A stretch of DNA of 64,000 bases from Candidatus Magnetobacterium casense. Lineage in GTDB: Bacteria > Nitrospirota > Thermodesulfovibrionia > Thermodesulfovibrionales > Magnetobacteriaceae. Positions 17,508-26,589 of this stretch are shown in pieces. The notes under the pieces were generated by a model. That model saw only the letters and a program-made list of their open reading frames with translations, was not told the origin of the DNA and did no database searches. Positions within the stretch are counted from its first letter, which is position 1, and every line of letters begins with the position of its first letter. Made by a program: the position numbers and the translations under genes. The stretch lies in contig NZ_JMFO01000003.1 of NCBI RefSeq assembly GCF_000714715.1, forward strand, positions 62,001-126,000, read 5' to 3'.

Positions 17508-18595
17508 TACCAATGTTGGATTTACGCAAGGAGTTTCTTGATATCGAAAAAGAGGTGATACAGAGCGTTGTTGACATACTGGGCAGCAGTCGCTACATCT
17601 TGGGTCCGCACGTTGAGGAGTTTGAGAGGCAGTTGTCGGCCTACCATGGTTTGAGTTATGCTGCCGGGGTGGGTTCGGGCACGGGGGCGCTGTTTTTGAG
17701 CCTTGCATGTCTCTCTGTCGGCAAGGGCGATGAGGTCATAACGACACCGTTTACGTTTTTCGCCACAATTGAGAGCATCATCTATAACGGCGCAAGACCG
17801 GTATTTGTAGACATTGATGAAAATACGCTTAATATCGATGTTAATAAGATTGAGGAAAAGATAACGAAAAAGACAAAGGTCATCCTGCCGGTGCATATAT
17901 TTGGAGTGCCCTGCGACATGGAGGGGATAATGTCTCTTGCCAGGCAGTACAAGCTTGGCATTGTGGAGGACTGTGCGCAGTCCTTTGGCTCTTCGATCAA
18001 TGGTCAGTTGACGGGGAGTTTTGGAGATGCCGGGTGTTTTAGCTTTTATCCAAGCAAGAACCTCGGCTGCTATGGTGATGGCGGAGCAGTTACAACCAAC
18101 GATTGCCGGATGTATCAGCAGATACTTGCGCTGAGAAACCACGGCTCACATGGCAACTACGTACACGAGTGTTTGGGCTTTAACAGCAGGCTCGATGAAA
18201 TACAAGCCGGCATACTGCTGATTAAGTTAAAGAAAGTCGAGCAACAAAACCAGTTGAGACGGCAAAACGCACGGCTTTATGATTCGCTGCTTGCAGGTCA
18301 TCTTCGCTGCCCGCATGTCCCCCAAGGATACGTCAGCAACTACCATCAGTACACGATACGCAGCCCGCAGCGGGACAAGATAAGGGCCAAGCTGCATCAG
18401 GAGGACATAGCATCGGTGGTGTACTATCCCATCCCGATGCACCTTCAGCGGGCAACCGAAAGGTACGGCTACAAACAGGGAGATTTCCCCATAGCGGAAC
18501 AGGCGTGCCAAGAGGTGTTGTCTCTGCCCGTGTATCCCGGGATGTCGGAGGAAGACATACACAGGGTATGTGAGGTGATCCTGGGATGCCTGTAG
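17504..18595 (+). CDS. DegT/DnrJ/EryC1 PLP aminotransferase, probable GnnB
   Basis: 363 residues. Type I fold sugar aminotransferase: VGSGTGALFLSLAC (phosphate/PLP ring region), VEDCAQSFGSSING, and FSFYPSKNLGCYGDGGAV with the PLP Lys. C-terminal LNSRLDEIQAGIL-type motif (FNSRLDEIQAGIL) contacts substrate. Starts 4 bp inside the preceding oxidoreductase, so the two form one coupled unit. Likely aminates the 3-keto sugar nucleotide to UDP-GlcNAc3N for lipid A; the assignment rests on gene order plus family. Confidence 0.88.
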   Translation: MIPMLDLRKEFLDIEKEVIQSVVDILGSSRYILGPHVEEFERQLSAYHGLSYAAGVGSGTGALFLSLACLSVGKGDEVITTPFTFFATIESIIYNGARPVFVDIDENTLNIDVNKIEEKITKKTKVILPVHIFGVPCDMEGIMSLARQYKLGIVEDCAQSFGSSINGQLTGSFGDAGCFSFYPSKNLGCYGDGGAVTTNDCRMYQQILALRNHGSHGNYVHECLGFNSRLDEIQAGILLIKLKKVEQQNQLRRQNARLYDSLLAGHLRCPHVPQGYVSNYHQYTIRSPQRDKIRAKLHQEDIASVVYYPIPMHLQRATERYGYKQGDFPIAEQACQEVLSLPVYPGMSEEDIHRVCEVILGCL

Positions 18596-18597
18596 GA

Positions 18598-18676
18598 AGT
18601 GCTTAAGATGGGGGTCAGGGGGGCTTCTTTGTAACCGAGGTGTCCCACCCCTCCTTGACCCCTCCCTGCGAAACCT
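18598..18676. repeat. G-rich repeat family, degenerate copy
   Basis: Contains GGGGGTCAGGGGGGCTTCTTTG and CCCACCCCTCCTTGACCCCTCC, related to the G-rich element seen at 48606-48782. It lies at the upstream border of the restriction-modification gene. Confidence 0.5.
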
Positions 18677-18702
18677 TTTACCATGCTTTTTTTATAGGAT
18701 AC
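18677..18702. repeat. Remnant end of the GTATCCTCTT element
   Basis: TTTACCATGCTTTTTTTATAGGATAC closely resembles the right end of the element at 55914-56080. Only one end is present, directly before the restriction-modification gene. Confidence 0.55.
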
Positions 18703-18748
18703 GTATACTTGGTAACCACTTAAATTAAAAAGGATCTGGTAAATAATT

Positions 18749-21283
18749 GTGAAAGAAGGTAATATAACAGATTTTATTTCCGGCTTGGAAATTGAGGCAA
18801 CACCTGAAGAAGTAGAAGCTGTTCAGGTGTTTTCTAAACAACTAGTTGAAGATTACAATTACCCCAAAGACCATATTCAAACAAGACCACAGTTTCGGGT
18901 AAAGGTAAGACCCTCGGATACAAAAAAGGAATATCCTCTTGATATTGCAGTTTTCACAAATAGCAAAAAACAAGAAGATAACATATATATTATTATTGAA
19001 TGTAAAAAGAAAAGTAAAAAAGATGGTAAAACACAACTTCGGGATTATTTAAAGTTTTCAAGAGCAATTTTAGGTGTTTGGTTTAATGGTGATGAAAAAT
19101 TATTTATTAGAAAAATTGAAAAACATGGAAGAGTTGAGTTTGAAGATATTCCCAATATTCCTATATATGGTCAAAGAATTGATGATATTGGGAAGTTTAA
19201 AAGAAAAGACTTAAAACCACCTCATAATTTAAAGGTTGATTTTAAAACAATTAGAAATCATTTGGCCGGTATGACTACCGGAATCACACGAGATGAAACT
19301 CTAGCCAAAGAAATTATAAATATTCTTTTTTGCAAGATACTTGACGAGCAGGAAACAGATATGGACAAAACGGTTATGTTTCGTGCTGGTGTTGGTGAAG
19401 ACCCCAATGAAGTCTATAGACGTATTCTTGATATTTTTGAAAGGGTAAAGATAGCAACCTTTGAGGATGTTTTTGAAAAAAGTGACTCTATAAGACTTGA
19501 CCCTGACAGCCTTTATTATGTTGTTGGGCAACTTCAAAACTACTGCATTATGGATGCAGATCGAGACGCCATAGGAGATGCGTTTGAGGTTTTTATAGGA
19601 CCTGCACTCCGTGGGTCAGAAGGTCAATTTTTTACACCTCGCAATGTGGTGAAATTGATGGTGGAAATTATTAACCCTATGCCAGGCGAAAAGATTATAG
19701 ATCCGGCATGTGGTTCTGGCGGGTTTTTAATAGGCTCACTTGATCATGTCTGGGGACGGATTAGAGAAGATGCTAAAAGTAAAGGCTGGTCTGAGAAACA
19801 GCTAATAAAACGTGAAATAGATGTTGCCACTGAGTGTTTTCGAGGTATAGATAAAGATGCCTTTCTTGCTAAGGTATGTAAAGCATATATGGCTTTGGTG
19901 GGTGATGGACGAGGTGGAATTTTTTGCGAAAATTCTTTAAAACATCCTAACGAATGGTCACGCTCAATGTTTGATAAGGTGCAACTAGGTAAATTCGATA
20001 TTATCTTAACGAACCCGCCATTTGGTAAGAATATCGTAGTCAAAGGGGATTCATTGCTATCTCAATTTGAATTTGGATATAAATGGAAAAAAGACAAAAA
20101 AACTGGTGAGTTCACAAAAACTTCTTCCCTTTGTGACGAACAATCACCACAACTTATATTTTTAGAGCGTTGTCTTCAACTGCTTCGTGAAGGAGGCAGA
20201 ATGGGCATAGTTTTGCCGGAAAGTATTCTTGGTAATCCTTCATATGAATATATTATCACATACCTGTTTGAAAAAGTAACTTTAATAGGTGTTGTAACAA
20301 TGCCGGAATCACTTTTTAAAACAAGTGGTAAAGGTGGAACTCATACTAAAGTTTGCACGCTGTTTATGAAAAAAAGCATACCATATCATCCTTATCCTAT
20401 ATTTATGGCAGAGGCTAAATGGTGTGGTCACGATTCAAGAGGTAATCCTACAATACGCATATCTTCTGATGGTGAAGAAGTTCTGCTTGATGATATTCCA
20501 GACATCATTAAACGATTTAAGGAGTTCACTCTTGATAAGTCCTTCACTGCTAATCATCTTGGTTTCACTCTATCATCAGAGACAATACGTAATCGTATTT
20601 TAGTACCCAAATACTATAATCCAGAGATAGAAACTGATATCACTAGTCTATCTATAACTCATAATATGGTGACAATTGAAGAACTTCTAAAAAATGGAAT
20701 TATCACATTAGACACAGGTGTCGAAATAGGTAAAATGGCATATGGTACAGGAACAATTCCATTTATTCGTACATCAGATATTTCCAATTGGGAAATTAAA
20801 GCAGACTTTAAACATGGTATTAGTAAACAAATCTATGAAAATTACAAATCACAAATTGACGTACTTGCCGGAGATATTCTTATGGTACGTGATGGTACTT
20901 ATCTTATAGGTAACACTGCTATTGTAACAGAAAGTGATGTTCCCATGATTTTTCAAAGCCACATTTACCGTATAAGGGTTGTAAAGCCAGACAGCCTTAG
21001 TCCGTGGTTATTATTCGCTTGTCTTAACTCTCCTATTGTCCGTAGGCAGGTACGAGCGAAACAATTTACACAAGACATTATTGATACTCTGGGCAAGCGA
21101 TTATTTGAAATAGCCTTGCCTATACCTAAAGAGGAAACTATGTGCAATCAAATTGCCTATGAAATGCAGGAAGTAATAGAAACCCGTATTCGTCTCCGTA
21201 ATCGTGCTAAAGAAATTGCAATGGAAGTAGAAGGCATTGAACATTATGGTAGTATAGATATTGAAATTCAGAATGACATGTAA
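18749..21283 (+). CDS. Fused restriction-modification enzyme (HsdR-N/N6-MTase/TRD)
   Basis: 844 residues, GTG start. Three parts: an N-terminal type I restriction R-subunit-like nuclease (LDIAVF...YIIIECKKK; PD-(D/E)XK); a central HsdM-like adenine methyltransferase with DPACGSGGFLIGSLDHVW (SAM site) and ILTNPPFGK (catalytic NPPF); and a C-terminal HsdS-like target-recognition domain (IPFIRTSDISNWEI, GDILMVRDGTYLIG). One polypeptide could cut, methylate and recognise DNA, as in type IIG-like enzymes. No hsdR helicase or separate hsdS is nearby. Base composition is clearly more AT-rich than lpxB and gnnB, and repeat fragments lie on both sides, indicating transfer into the lipid A gene run. 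Confidence 0.88.
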   Translation: MKEGNITDFISGLEIEATPEEVEAVQVFSKQLVEDYNYPKDHIQTRPQFRVKVRPSDTKKEYPLDIAVFTNSKKQEDNIYIIIECKKKSKKDGKTQLRDYLKFSRAILGVWFNGDEKLFIRKIEKHGRVEFEDIPNIPIYGQRIDDIGKFKRKDLKPPHNLKVDFKTIRNHLAGMTTGITRDETLAKEIINILFCKILDEQETDMDKTVMFRAGVGEDPNEVYRRILDIFERVKIATFEDVFEKSDSIRLDPDSLYYVVGQLQNYCIMDADRDAIGDAFEVFIGPALRGSEGQFFTPRNVVKLMVEIINPMPGEKIIDPACGSGGFLIGSLDHVWGRIREDAKSKGWSEKQLIKREIDVATECFRGIDKDAFLAKVCKAYMALVGDGRGGIFCENSLKHPNEWSRSMFDKVQLGKFDIILTNPPFGKNIVVKGDSLLSQFEFGYKWKKDKKTGEFTKTSSLCDEQSPQLIFLERCLQLLREGGRMGIVLPESILGNPSYEYIITYLFEKVTLIGVVTMPESLFKTSGKGGTHTKVCTLFMKKSIPYHPYPIFMAEAKWCGHDSRGNPTIRISSDGEEVLLDDIPDIIKRFKEFTLDKSFTANHLGFTLSSETIRNRILVPKYYNPEIETDITSLSITHNMVTIEELLKNGIITLDTGVEIGKMAYGTGTIPFIRTSDISNWEIKADFKHGISKQIYENYKSQIDVLAGDILMVRDGTYLIGNTAIVTESDVPMIFQSHIYRIRVVKPDSLSPWLLFACLNSPIVRRQVRAKQFTQDIIDTLGKRLFEIALPIPKEETMCNQIAYEMQEVIETRIRLRNRAKEIAMEVEGIEHYGSIDIEIQNDM

Positions 21284-21294
21284 CCATCCATATC

Positions 21295-21411
21295 AGTACA
21301 TGGACAGAAGTGTTTATATAAAACTTAGGATTAAGCATAATGCGTGTAGGGCTGAGGGGGGCTATGGGCGCCATGGGGCGACAAGAAGCAGAGCCACCCC
21401 CTTCTTTTTGT
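21295..21411 (+). repeat. G-rich repeat family, copy upstream of lpxB
   Basis: Begins AGTACATGGACAGAAGTG, continues TTTATATAAAACTTAGGATTAAGCATAATG, and ends with a GACAAGAAGCAGAGCCACCCCC block and T-run. It fills the gap between the restriction-modification gene and lpxB. Confidence 0.65.
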
Positions 21412-21412
21412 A

Positions 21413-22549
21413 ATGCCAACGAGGATAATGATAATCGCCGGGGAGGCATCCGGTGAACTGTACGGGGCTTTGCTTGCAAGGCAGTTGAAGCAGCGGTGGC
21501 CCAATGTCAACTTGATAGGCGTTGGCGGCAAGGGGATGGAGGCCGCCGGGGTCGAACTTGTTGGGTACATGACGGGGGCATTTGGGCTTATCGAGGCCGC
21601 ATCGACACTCGTGGCACTGAGGCGCATGTATAAAAAGATAACCGCCCTGTTTAAGACACTGAGGATTGATGTCCTGGTGTTGATAGATTTCCCGGACTTC
21701 AATCTCAGGGTTGCCAGGAGCGCCAAGAAACACGGCATAAAGGTGCTGTACTACGTAAGCCCTCAGGTATGGGCGTGGAGGCGCGGGCGGATCAAGACCA
21801 TCGGGCGTCTGACGGACAGGATTGCAGTGCTGTTGCCCTTTGAACCGGCGGTTTATGCACAGCATGGCATAGAGTGTGAGTTCGTGGGGCATCCTGTGGT
21901 TGAGGAGATAACGGGGCATCCCATTGACAGGGATGCGTTGTTGGCGGGGTTTTCACTCAATCCGCAAGCGCCTGTTGTTGCGCTCTTGCCCGGGAGCAGG
22001 CACAGTGAGGTGGACAGGCATCTGCCCGTGATGGTTGAGTCTGTGAGGTTGTTGAAGGCAAGACATCCGGAGTTTCAGTATCTGATGCCGTTGGTGTCAC
22101 ACTTGGAGCGTGGCAGATATGCCGGTAGTCTGGCTGAGTTGGAGGCCCTCGGGGTGGTTATTGTTGCCGACCGGGCGCTTGACGTCCTTGCCGTAAGCAC
22201 ATTAGCGGTGGTTGCATCGGGGACGGCGGCCTTTCAGGCGGCCATTATCGGGGTGCCGATGGTGGTTATCTACCGGTTGTCAGCCTTTACTTACTACGCC
22301 GGACGGATGCTCATAAGAGTCAATTACATCAACCTCGTAAACCTGATCCACGATGCCGAAATAGTCAGGGAGTTGATTCAGGATGAAGCCACCCCGGAGA
22401 TGATAGCCACCGAGGTGGAGCGTTTGTATCGTGATGATGAGGCACGTACAAGGATGCTCAACGTCTTTGGCCGTCTGAGGGCCATGTATGAGCACAAGGA
22501 CCCGACCAAAAGGGTCGTCGAAATTATAGCTGAGATTGTGAGGGAGTAA
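21413..22549 (+). CDS. lpxB: LpxB, lipid-A-disaccharide synthase
   Basis: 378 residues, family length. Condenses UDP-2,3-diacyl-sugar with lipid X (GT19). Motifs: RIMIIAGEASGELYGALLARQL at the start, FPDFNLRVAR, YYVSPQVWAWRRGRI, ECEFVGHPVVEE, LLPGSRHSEV and VASGTAAFQAAIIGVPMVVIYR. Peripheral on the inner membrane. No good ribosome site precedes the ATG because a repeat lies there, which suggests that expression may have been altered. It confirms a lipid A-bearing outer membrane. Confidence 0.96.
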   Translation: MPTRIMIIAGEASGELYGALLARQLKQRWPNVNLIGVGGKGMEAAGVELVGYMTGAFGLIEAASTLVALRRMYKKITALFKTLRIDVLVLIDFPDFNLRVARSAKKHGIKVLYYVSPQVWAWRRGRIKTIGRLTDRIAVLLPFEPAVYAQHGIECEFVGHPVVEEITGHPIDRDALLAGFSLNPQAPVVALLPGSRHSEVDRHLPVMVESVRLLKARHPEFQYLMPLVSHLERGRYAGSLAELEALGVVIVADRALDVLAVSTLAVVASGTAAFQAAIIGVPMVVIYRLSAFTYYAGRMLIRVNYINLVNLIHDAEIVRELIQDEATPEMIATEVERLYRDDEARTRMLNVFGRLRAMYEHKDPTKRVVEIIAEIVRE

Positions 22550-22645
22550 GTCATGGCCTTCTGTACTCCTTATATGAACCTTTTGACCCCTTCCTGCTTG
22601 TTATAGCTATTTATGCTCGCTTACTTGCTATGTGGCCAGGGTGGC

Positions 22646-23305
22646 TTACCCTTTTTTGCCGGCCATGGACCAGGGGGATTTGTCTATGACCTCCTCGACA
22701 CTTATCAGATAACCGTGGGGATAATCGGGCTGAAATATGTGGAACCTGTCGTGTTCAAAGAGCTTTCTCGATGCCAACAGAAATCTGTAGTGCGAATTAG
22801 TCCTGTCCAGGATATCTATTCTGCCGTTTACCTGAAAACTTATGTAGCTCAGTGTGCCATCATCCTGCTGCATACCTGCATACAAGAGTGAGGCGTAGCA
22901 ATTTTTGGTCAGATTTTCGAGGGTCTTACCACCAAAAATCTCCAGTCCACCCAAGAGTGCGGGGTCAAAGTTTGACGCATCACTGTAGAGTCTGCCCATG
23001 GCCTCAACGCGCAAGACCATGCCTTCCTGCGTGGGGAGGTTGCGAGCAGTTGCTGCCGTCTCTTCAAGCAATTCCGTATATTTGAGCAGGTTATCACCCC
23101 CGGGGATCAGCCCAATGCCCTTGACGGTCATATTGAGCGGATAGCGCTGCGACGTCTCAGACCACGTGACCATAACGGGGAGGTGTGCTGAAAAATACTT
23201 CACCGGCATGCCCTCTTTCATCTCGCTGATGAACCGAAGCCTTGAACTGACAAGCCATTGCAGGCAACGTGCCGGAAGGGCGTTGGCTAAATCGTCTTTT
23301 CCCAT
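22646..23305 (-). CDS. Unknown protein coupled to the haem d1 genes
   Basis: 219 residues. No family recognised. It has no signal peptide, no Cys-rich motif and no membrane helix. Its start overlaps the end of the siroheme decarboxylase gene by 19 bp, so it is translated with it and is the last gene of the nitrite reductase/haem d1 run. Notable stretches are LEIFGGKTLENLTKNCYASLLY and YISFQVNGRIDILDRTNSHYRFLL. A role in haem d1 synthesis or insertion is suggested only by position. Confidence 0.75.
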   Translation of the reverse strand: MGKDDLANALPARCLQWLVSSRLRFISEMKEGMPVKYFSAHLPVMVTWSETSQRYPLNMTVKGIGLIPGGDNLLKYTELLEETAATARNLPTQEGMVLRVEAMGRLYSDASNFDPALLGGLEIFGGKTLENLTKNCYASLLYAGMQQDDGTLSYISFQVNGRIDILDRTNSHYRFLLASRKLFEHDRFHIFQPDYPHGYLISVEEVIDKSPWSMAGKKG

Positions 23306-24306
23306 TGATAGTAGTCGTCGGTGAAGTACTTTGGTCGGGCCTTCTTAAATTCCCTGGTGGAATACAGGATTTTATAGTCCGCCACGTTTGTTTCCCTGCT
23401 TATCGTATCGACGATTTGTTGCAGTTCTTCCGTACTCTTGGCGTGTATCATCGTAAACAGACCGTACTGCCACATTTCGGTGACGGAGCGTTCGTAACAG
23501 TGTGACACGGCCATGTATGAGGCCATCTTGCGACCCGTCTCCTGGAGCATCTCCGGTGCCACGGCCCAGACCACCATGCCGTTGGCGCTAAAGCCGATAT
23601 TTCTGTGATACAGCACCGCCGCATAACGCCTGATTACCCCGCGTTGCAGCAACTCTCGCAGCTTATCTATCAGAGCTGCTTCATCCATTTGGGCAACCTC
23701 TGCAAAGTGCGCAAACGGCCTGGACACCAAGGGAATATCCACCTGCGTGACCCTGATCACACGCTTGTCGGTGTCATCCAGGGGACTAAAACTTTTGATA
23801 GAGGTCTTAACCTCTTCCTTTTCGCTGATACCGCTGCGTTTGGCCAGCTTTACACCGATCTTAAAGATCGTCTTTGACTCTAACAACATGTAATGTTCGA
23901 CACCGGCCCTTTGGGCGATAAGGCGGATTGTATCATTCAGACCATAGCTGGAATCTGGGGGAACTGCTATCGTAAACCACAGATTGAAATCATGGTCTCT
24001 GAGATAGTTGTGGCTGACACCGGGGTATGAGTTTATCACCCCTGCAGCATGTTCGATCCGGTCGGCTTCGGCCTTAAATGCCACAAGCGAACTCTTGTAG
24101 CCTAGCATCCTTGTCTCATAGATCGGCGATATCTGTCTGACAATCCTGTCGGTCTTGAGCCTCCTTAGCGTGTCGATAAACTCGGCCTCGGTAATCCCCA
24201 GTCCCTGCGCCATCTCCTTAAACGGTTCTGTTACCAGGGGGATACCCTCTTCTAACGCTTTGATTACTTGGATGTCCATTGCTATCCTACTTAGCCCCCG
24301 CTGCAT
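23287..24306 (-). CDS. Fused siroheme decarboxylase (NirDL/AhbAB type)
   Basis: 339 residues made of two AsnC/Lrp-like halves. Each begins with a winged-helix segment (IQVIKALEEGIPLVTEPFKEMAQGLGI; KRVIRVTQVDIPLVSRPFAHFAEVAQM) and continues with the ferredoxin-like decarboxylase core (YLRDHDFNLWFTI; CYERSVTEMWQYGLFTMI). These enzymes remove the two acetate carboxyls from siroheme to give didecarboxysiroheme on the way to haem d1. Separate NirG/NirH partners are absent, so the single fusion may do the whole step. The start may be the internal Met nine codons in (MDIQVIKAL). Cytoplasmic. Confidence 0.9.
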   Translation of the reverse strand: MQRGLSRIAMDIQVIKALEEGIPLVTEPFKEMAQGLGITEAEFIDTLRRLKTDRIVRQISPIYETRMLGYKSSLVAFKAEADRIEHAAGVINSYPGVSHNYLRDHDFNLWFTIAVPPDSSYGLNDTIRLIAQRAGVEHYMLLESKTIFKIGVKLAKRSGISEKEEVKTSIKSFSPLDDTDKRVIRVTQVDIPLVSRPFAHFAEVAQMDEAALIDKLRELLQRGVIRRYAAVLYHRNIGFSANGMVVWAVAPEMLQETGRKMASYMAVSHCYERSVTEMWQYGLFTMIHAKSTEELQQIVDTISRETNVADYKILYSTREFKKARPKYFTDDYYQWEKTI

Positions 24307-25459
24307 CAGGAATGAATACCCCAGATGGGGTGGGCACGCTCACCGTGTTGATAACATCCCACGTATCAACGCTGAAGGTCTTAACGGCATTTTCAAAATA
24401 CGACGAAACATAGAGCGATTTGCCGTCGTGGGAAAATCTAAGGTGCATCACCCGTTTACCGGCACTTATGGTCTTGATCACCTTGTTGGTCTTAGGGTCT
24501 ATTATCGAAACATAGTCGTCCTTGTCCCCGCTGTAGTTGACGGCTATGTATTTCTTGTCCGGGGAGACTACCACAAACACGGGTAAACCAACCAGGTCTA
24601 TCGAACTGATATAACCGAAATCCTTCATGTCTAGTATATACAGCTTCTTTTCTCCTACCGCCGGGATAAAGGCCCTCTGATTGAGCACCCCCCACGTCCC
24701 GAAATGCGGTATCTTAAAGACCGTATCGCTGCCCGCCTTTGTCTCCTTTTCCGTATACTTGAACGTATCAAGGTCAACGATCCCAACACCGCCCTTGAAA
24801 AAGCCCGTCACATATATATTGTCACTGAGGAAAGCATCAAAGGGCATCTCCCCCTTTGTCTTGATCTCCTTGACCTTCTCATGGTTCTTACTGACATCGT
24901 GTACCCATATCTGGTCATCATCCATAAGGGCATAGATCAGCAGGTTGTCCCTGCACTTTATACCGACGTTGCGCGACCCCGTCTCTATAACCTTCACCGT
25001 ATTGAGCCCCTCGTCAAGTATCACGACGTCCTTTGGGTCGTAGTTGGCCACACCAATGAAATCGCCACAGAATATAAACCCTATCCCGCTCTTACCCGTC
25101 CTGGCGCTCTTTACCACCTCATACGTGCCCAAGTCAACCTTCGACAAGAAACCATCCCTGCTTATGACATACAGAAACCCCTTGTGAAACTTAACAGTAG
25201 CGTGATTGAGATTCTTAACCCCCTTGATCTCCCTGAGCAACTTGCCGTCTTCGATCAACGCAAGCGCCTCCCGCTCTCTCTCTACAACAAAGACCTTTTC
25301 GGCTGCCGCATGAGTGCTGAACAATAGCGAAATACCCCAAAATATAAGCATAACGTATAGCATTAAGGGGTTAAGGGGGCTGGCCCCCTTGCGGGTAGGG
25401 GTCTGAGGGGGAGGGCAGAGCGCCTCCCCCTTCTTCTTCTCTTCTCTTATAAAATACAT
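24287..25459 (-). CDS. nirF: NirF, haem d1 biosynthesis beta-propeller
   Basis: 390 residues. An eight-bladed d1-type propeller without haem c: VVEREREALALIEDGKLLREI, GVANYDPKDVVILDEG, VSPDKKYIAVNYSGDKDD, LRFSHDGKSLYVSSYFENAVKTF. NirF is a periplasmic dehydrogenase-like protein in late haem d1 formation. GGAGG lies 7 nt before the ATG at 25459, but the first ~32 codons are made from a G-rich repeat; the signal peptide (MLYVMLIFWGISLLFSTHAAA) starts at 25363. Either the protein carries a repeat-derived leader or translation restarts at 25363. Overlaps nirJ by 13 bp. Confidence 0.93.
   Translation of the reverse strand: MYFIREEKKKGEALCPPPQTPTRKGASPLNPLMLYVMLIFWGISLLFSTHAAAEKVFVVEREREALALIEDGKLLREIKGVKNLNHATVKFHKGFLYVISRDGFLSKVDLGTYEVVKSARTGKSGIGFIFCGDFIGVANYDPKDVVILDEGLNTVKVIETGSRNVGIKCRDNLLIYALMDDDQIWVHDVSKNHEKVKEIKTKGEMPFDAFLSDNIYVTGFFKGGVGIVDLDTFKYTEKETKAGSDTVFKIPHFGTWGVLNQRAFIPAVGEKKLYILDMKDFGYISSIDLVGLPVFVVVSPDKKYIAVNYSGDKDDYVSIIDPKTNKVIKTISAGKRVMHLRFSHDGKSLYVSSYFENAVKTFSVDTWDVINTVSVPTPSGVFIPDAAGAK
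25364..25445. repeat. G-rich repeat inside the nirF 5' end
   Basis: Contains GGGGGCTGGCCCCCTTGCGGG and GGGAGGGCAGAGCGCCTCCC, the same core as copies at 32652 and 48606. It is in frame with nirF and encodes about 27 residues rich in Pro, Lys and Gly ahead of the signal peptide. Confidence 0.75.
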
Positions 25460-26589
25460 GCCGGATCCTCCGCGTAGTAATCCCCGTGTATGGCAAAAGC
25501 CCTTGCCCTGGAGTTGCCGTTACAGATGTCGATGTACTGACAACTGCCACAGCGACCTTTGAACTTACGCGGGGTTTGTCTGAGTTGTTTTAGAAACGGG
25601 CTGTTGTTCCAGATGTCGCCAAAGTCCTGCTGCCTGATGTTGCCTGCAACTTCCCGGTAAAACGGGTCAGCCTTGACATCGCCCTTGTGGCCTATGTTGA
25701 CCAGGGCGACTGCGGCCTGATTGCCACCCCAACGCCGCAATCGGTCATAGAGTGCGTCGTATGCCGGGGTGGAGTATCGTTGTCTCACAATGTCAAGCAA
25801 GGCAACGGCCGTGGAATCGTTATTGCCCGTAATGACCTTTACGCTTATATCACGCTCTATGTATGACAGGGTCTTTTGGATAATGTACGTCACCGCCGAC
25901 CTGTATGTTGCCTTGTCGAGGTCTTCGAGCATCCCCCCACGACCTGAGTATACCAAGTGCGATATGTAGAGTTTTGGGAACTGTTGTCGCTCTACGATAT
26001 CAAAGATATGTTCCAGACTTCCATAGGTTGCCTGCGACAGGGTAAAGCGAAGTCCCACGTCCAGGCCCCAGTCCATGCACATCCTCAGGGCATCGATGCT
26101 CCGGCCATAGGCGCCGCTTAACCCCCTGAAGGAGTCATGCACCTGCGGCAGGCCGTCGATACTGACGCCTACGTAATCGAAGCACTGTGTTATTTCGTCT
26201 TTCAGCCCTTCGTTAATCAGGAGGCCGTTTGTCGAAAGCGCCGTCATTATTCCGGCGCCCTTAAGCTCCCGTGCAATGTCAAAGATATCATCCCGCAGCA
26301 GCGGTTCACCGCCTGAGAGTATGACACACCTTATGCCGTTGTCATACAGCGTGGGGATGATGGCCCTTATTTCGGAGAGGGTCAACGCATCGACCTCGGC
26401 GCCGTTTGTATACGCACGCTCTGTAAGGGGCTTGGCGGATGAGTAACAGTGTTTGCAGGAGAGGTTGCAATAGTTGGTGAGGTTCCAGATGCAAACGACA
26501 ACGGGGGTGTCCTTTTCCCTGGTGCTGCCAGCCCTGTCATTAACACCCTTGCCGATGCTCTCTCTTAGGAAATCAGTTATCCTGAGCAT
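25447..26589 (-). CDS. nirJ: NirJ, radical SAM haem d1 synthesis enzyme
   Basis: About 380 residues from the Met at 26589; an earlier in-frame Met lies at 26616. Radical SAM motif CNLSCKHC follows VCIWNLTNYCNL, with ILSGGEPLLRDDIF and STNGLLIN; the C-terminus has a SPASM-like Cys set CGSCQYIDICNG...C. In haem d1 synthesis NirJ removes propionates from didecarboxysiroheme. Overlaps the nirN-like gene upstream and nirF downstream, so it lies in a tight operon. Oxygen-sensitive cytoplasmic enzyme by family. Confidence 0.93.
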   Translation of the reverse strand: MLRITDFLRESIGKGVNDRAGSTREKDTPVVVCIWNLTNYCNLSCKHCYSSAKPLTERAYTNGAEVDALTLSEIRAIIPTLYDNGIRCVILSGGEPLLRDDIFDIARELKGAGIMTALSTNGLLINEGLKDEITQCFDYVGVSIDGLPQVHDSFRGLSGAYGRSIDALRMCMDWGLDVGLRFTLSQATYGSLEHIFDIVERQQFPKLYISHLVYSGRGGMLEDLDKATYRSAVTYIIQKTLSYIERDISVKVITGNNDSTAVALLDIVRQRYSTPAYDALYDRLRRWGGNQAAVALVNIGHKGDVKADPFYREVAGNIRQQDFGDIWNNSPFLKQLRQTPRKFKGRCGSCQYIDICNGNSRARAFAIHGDYYAEDPACIL

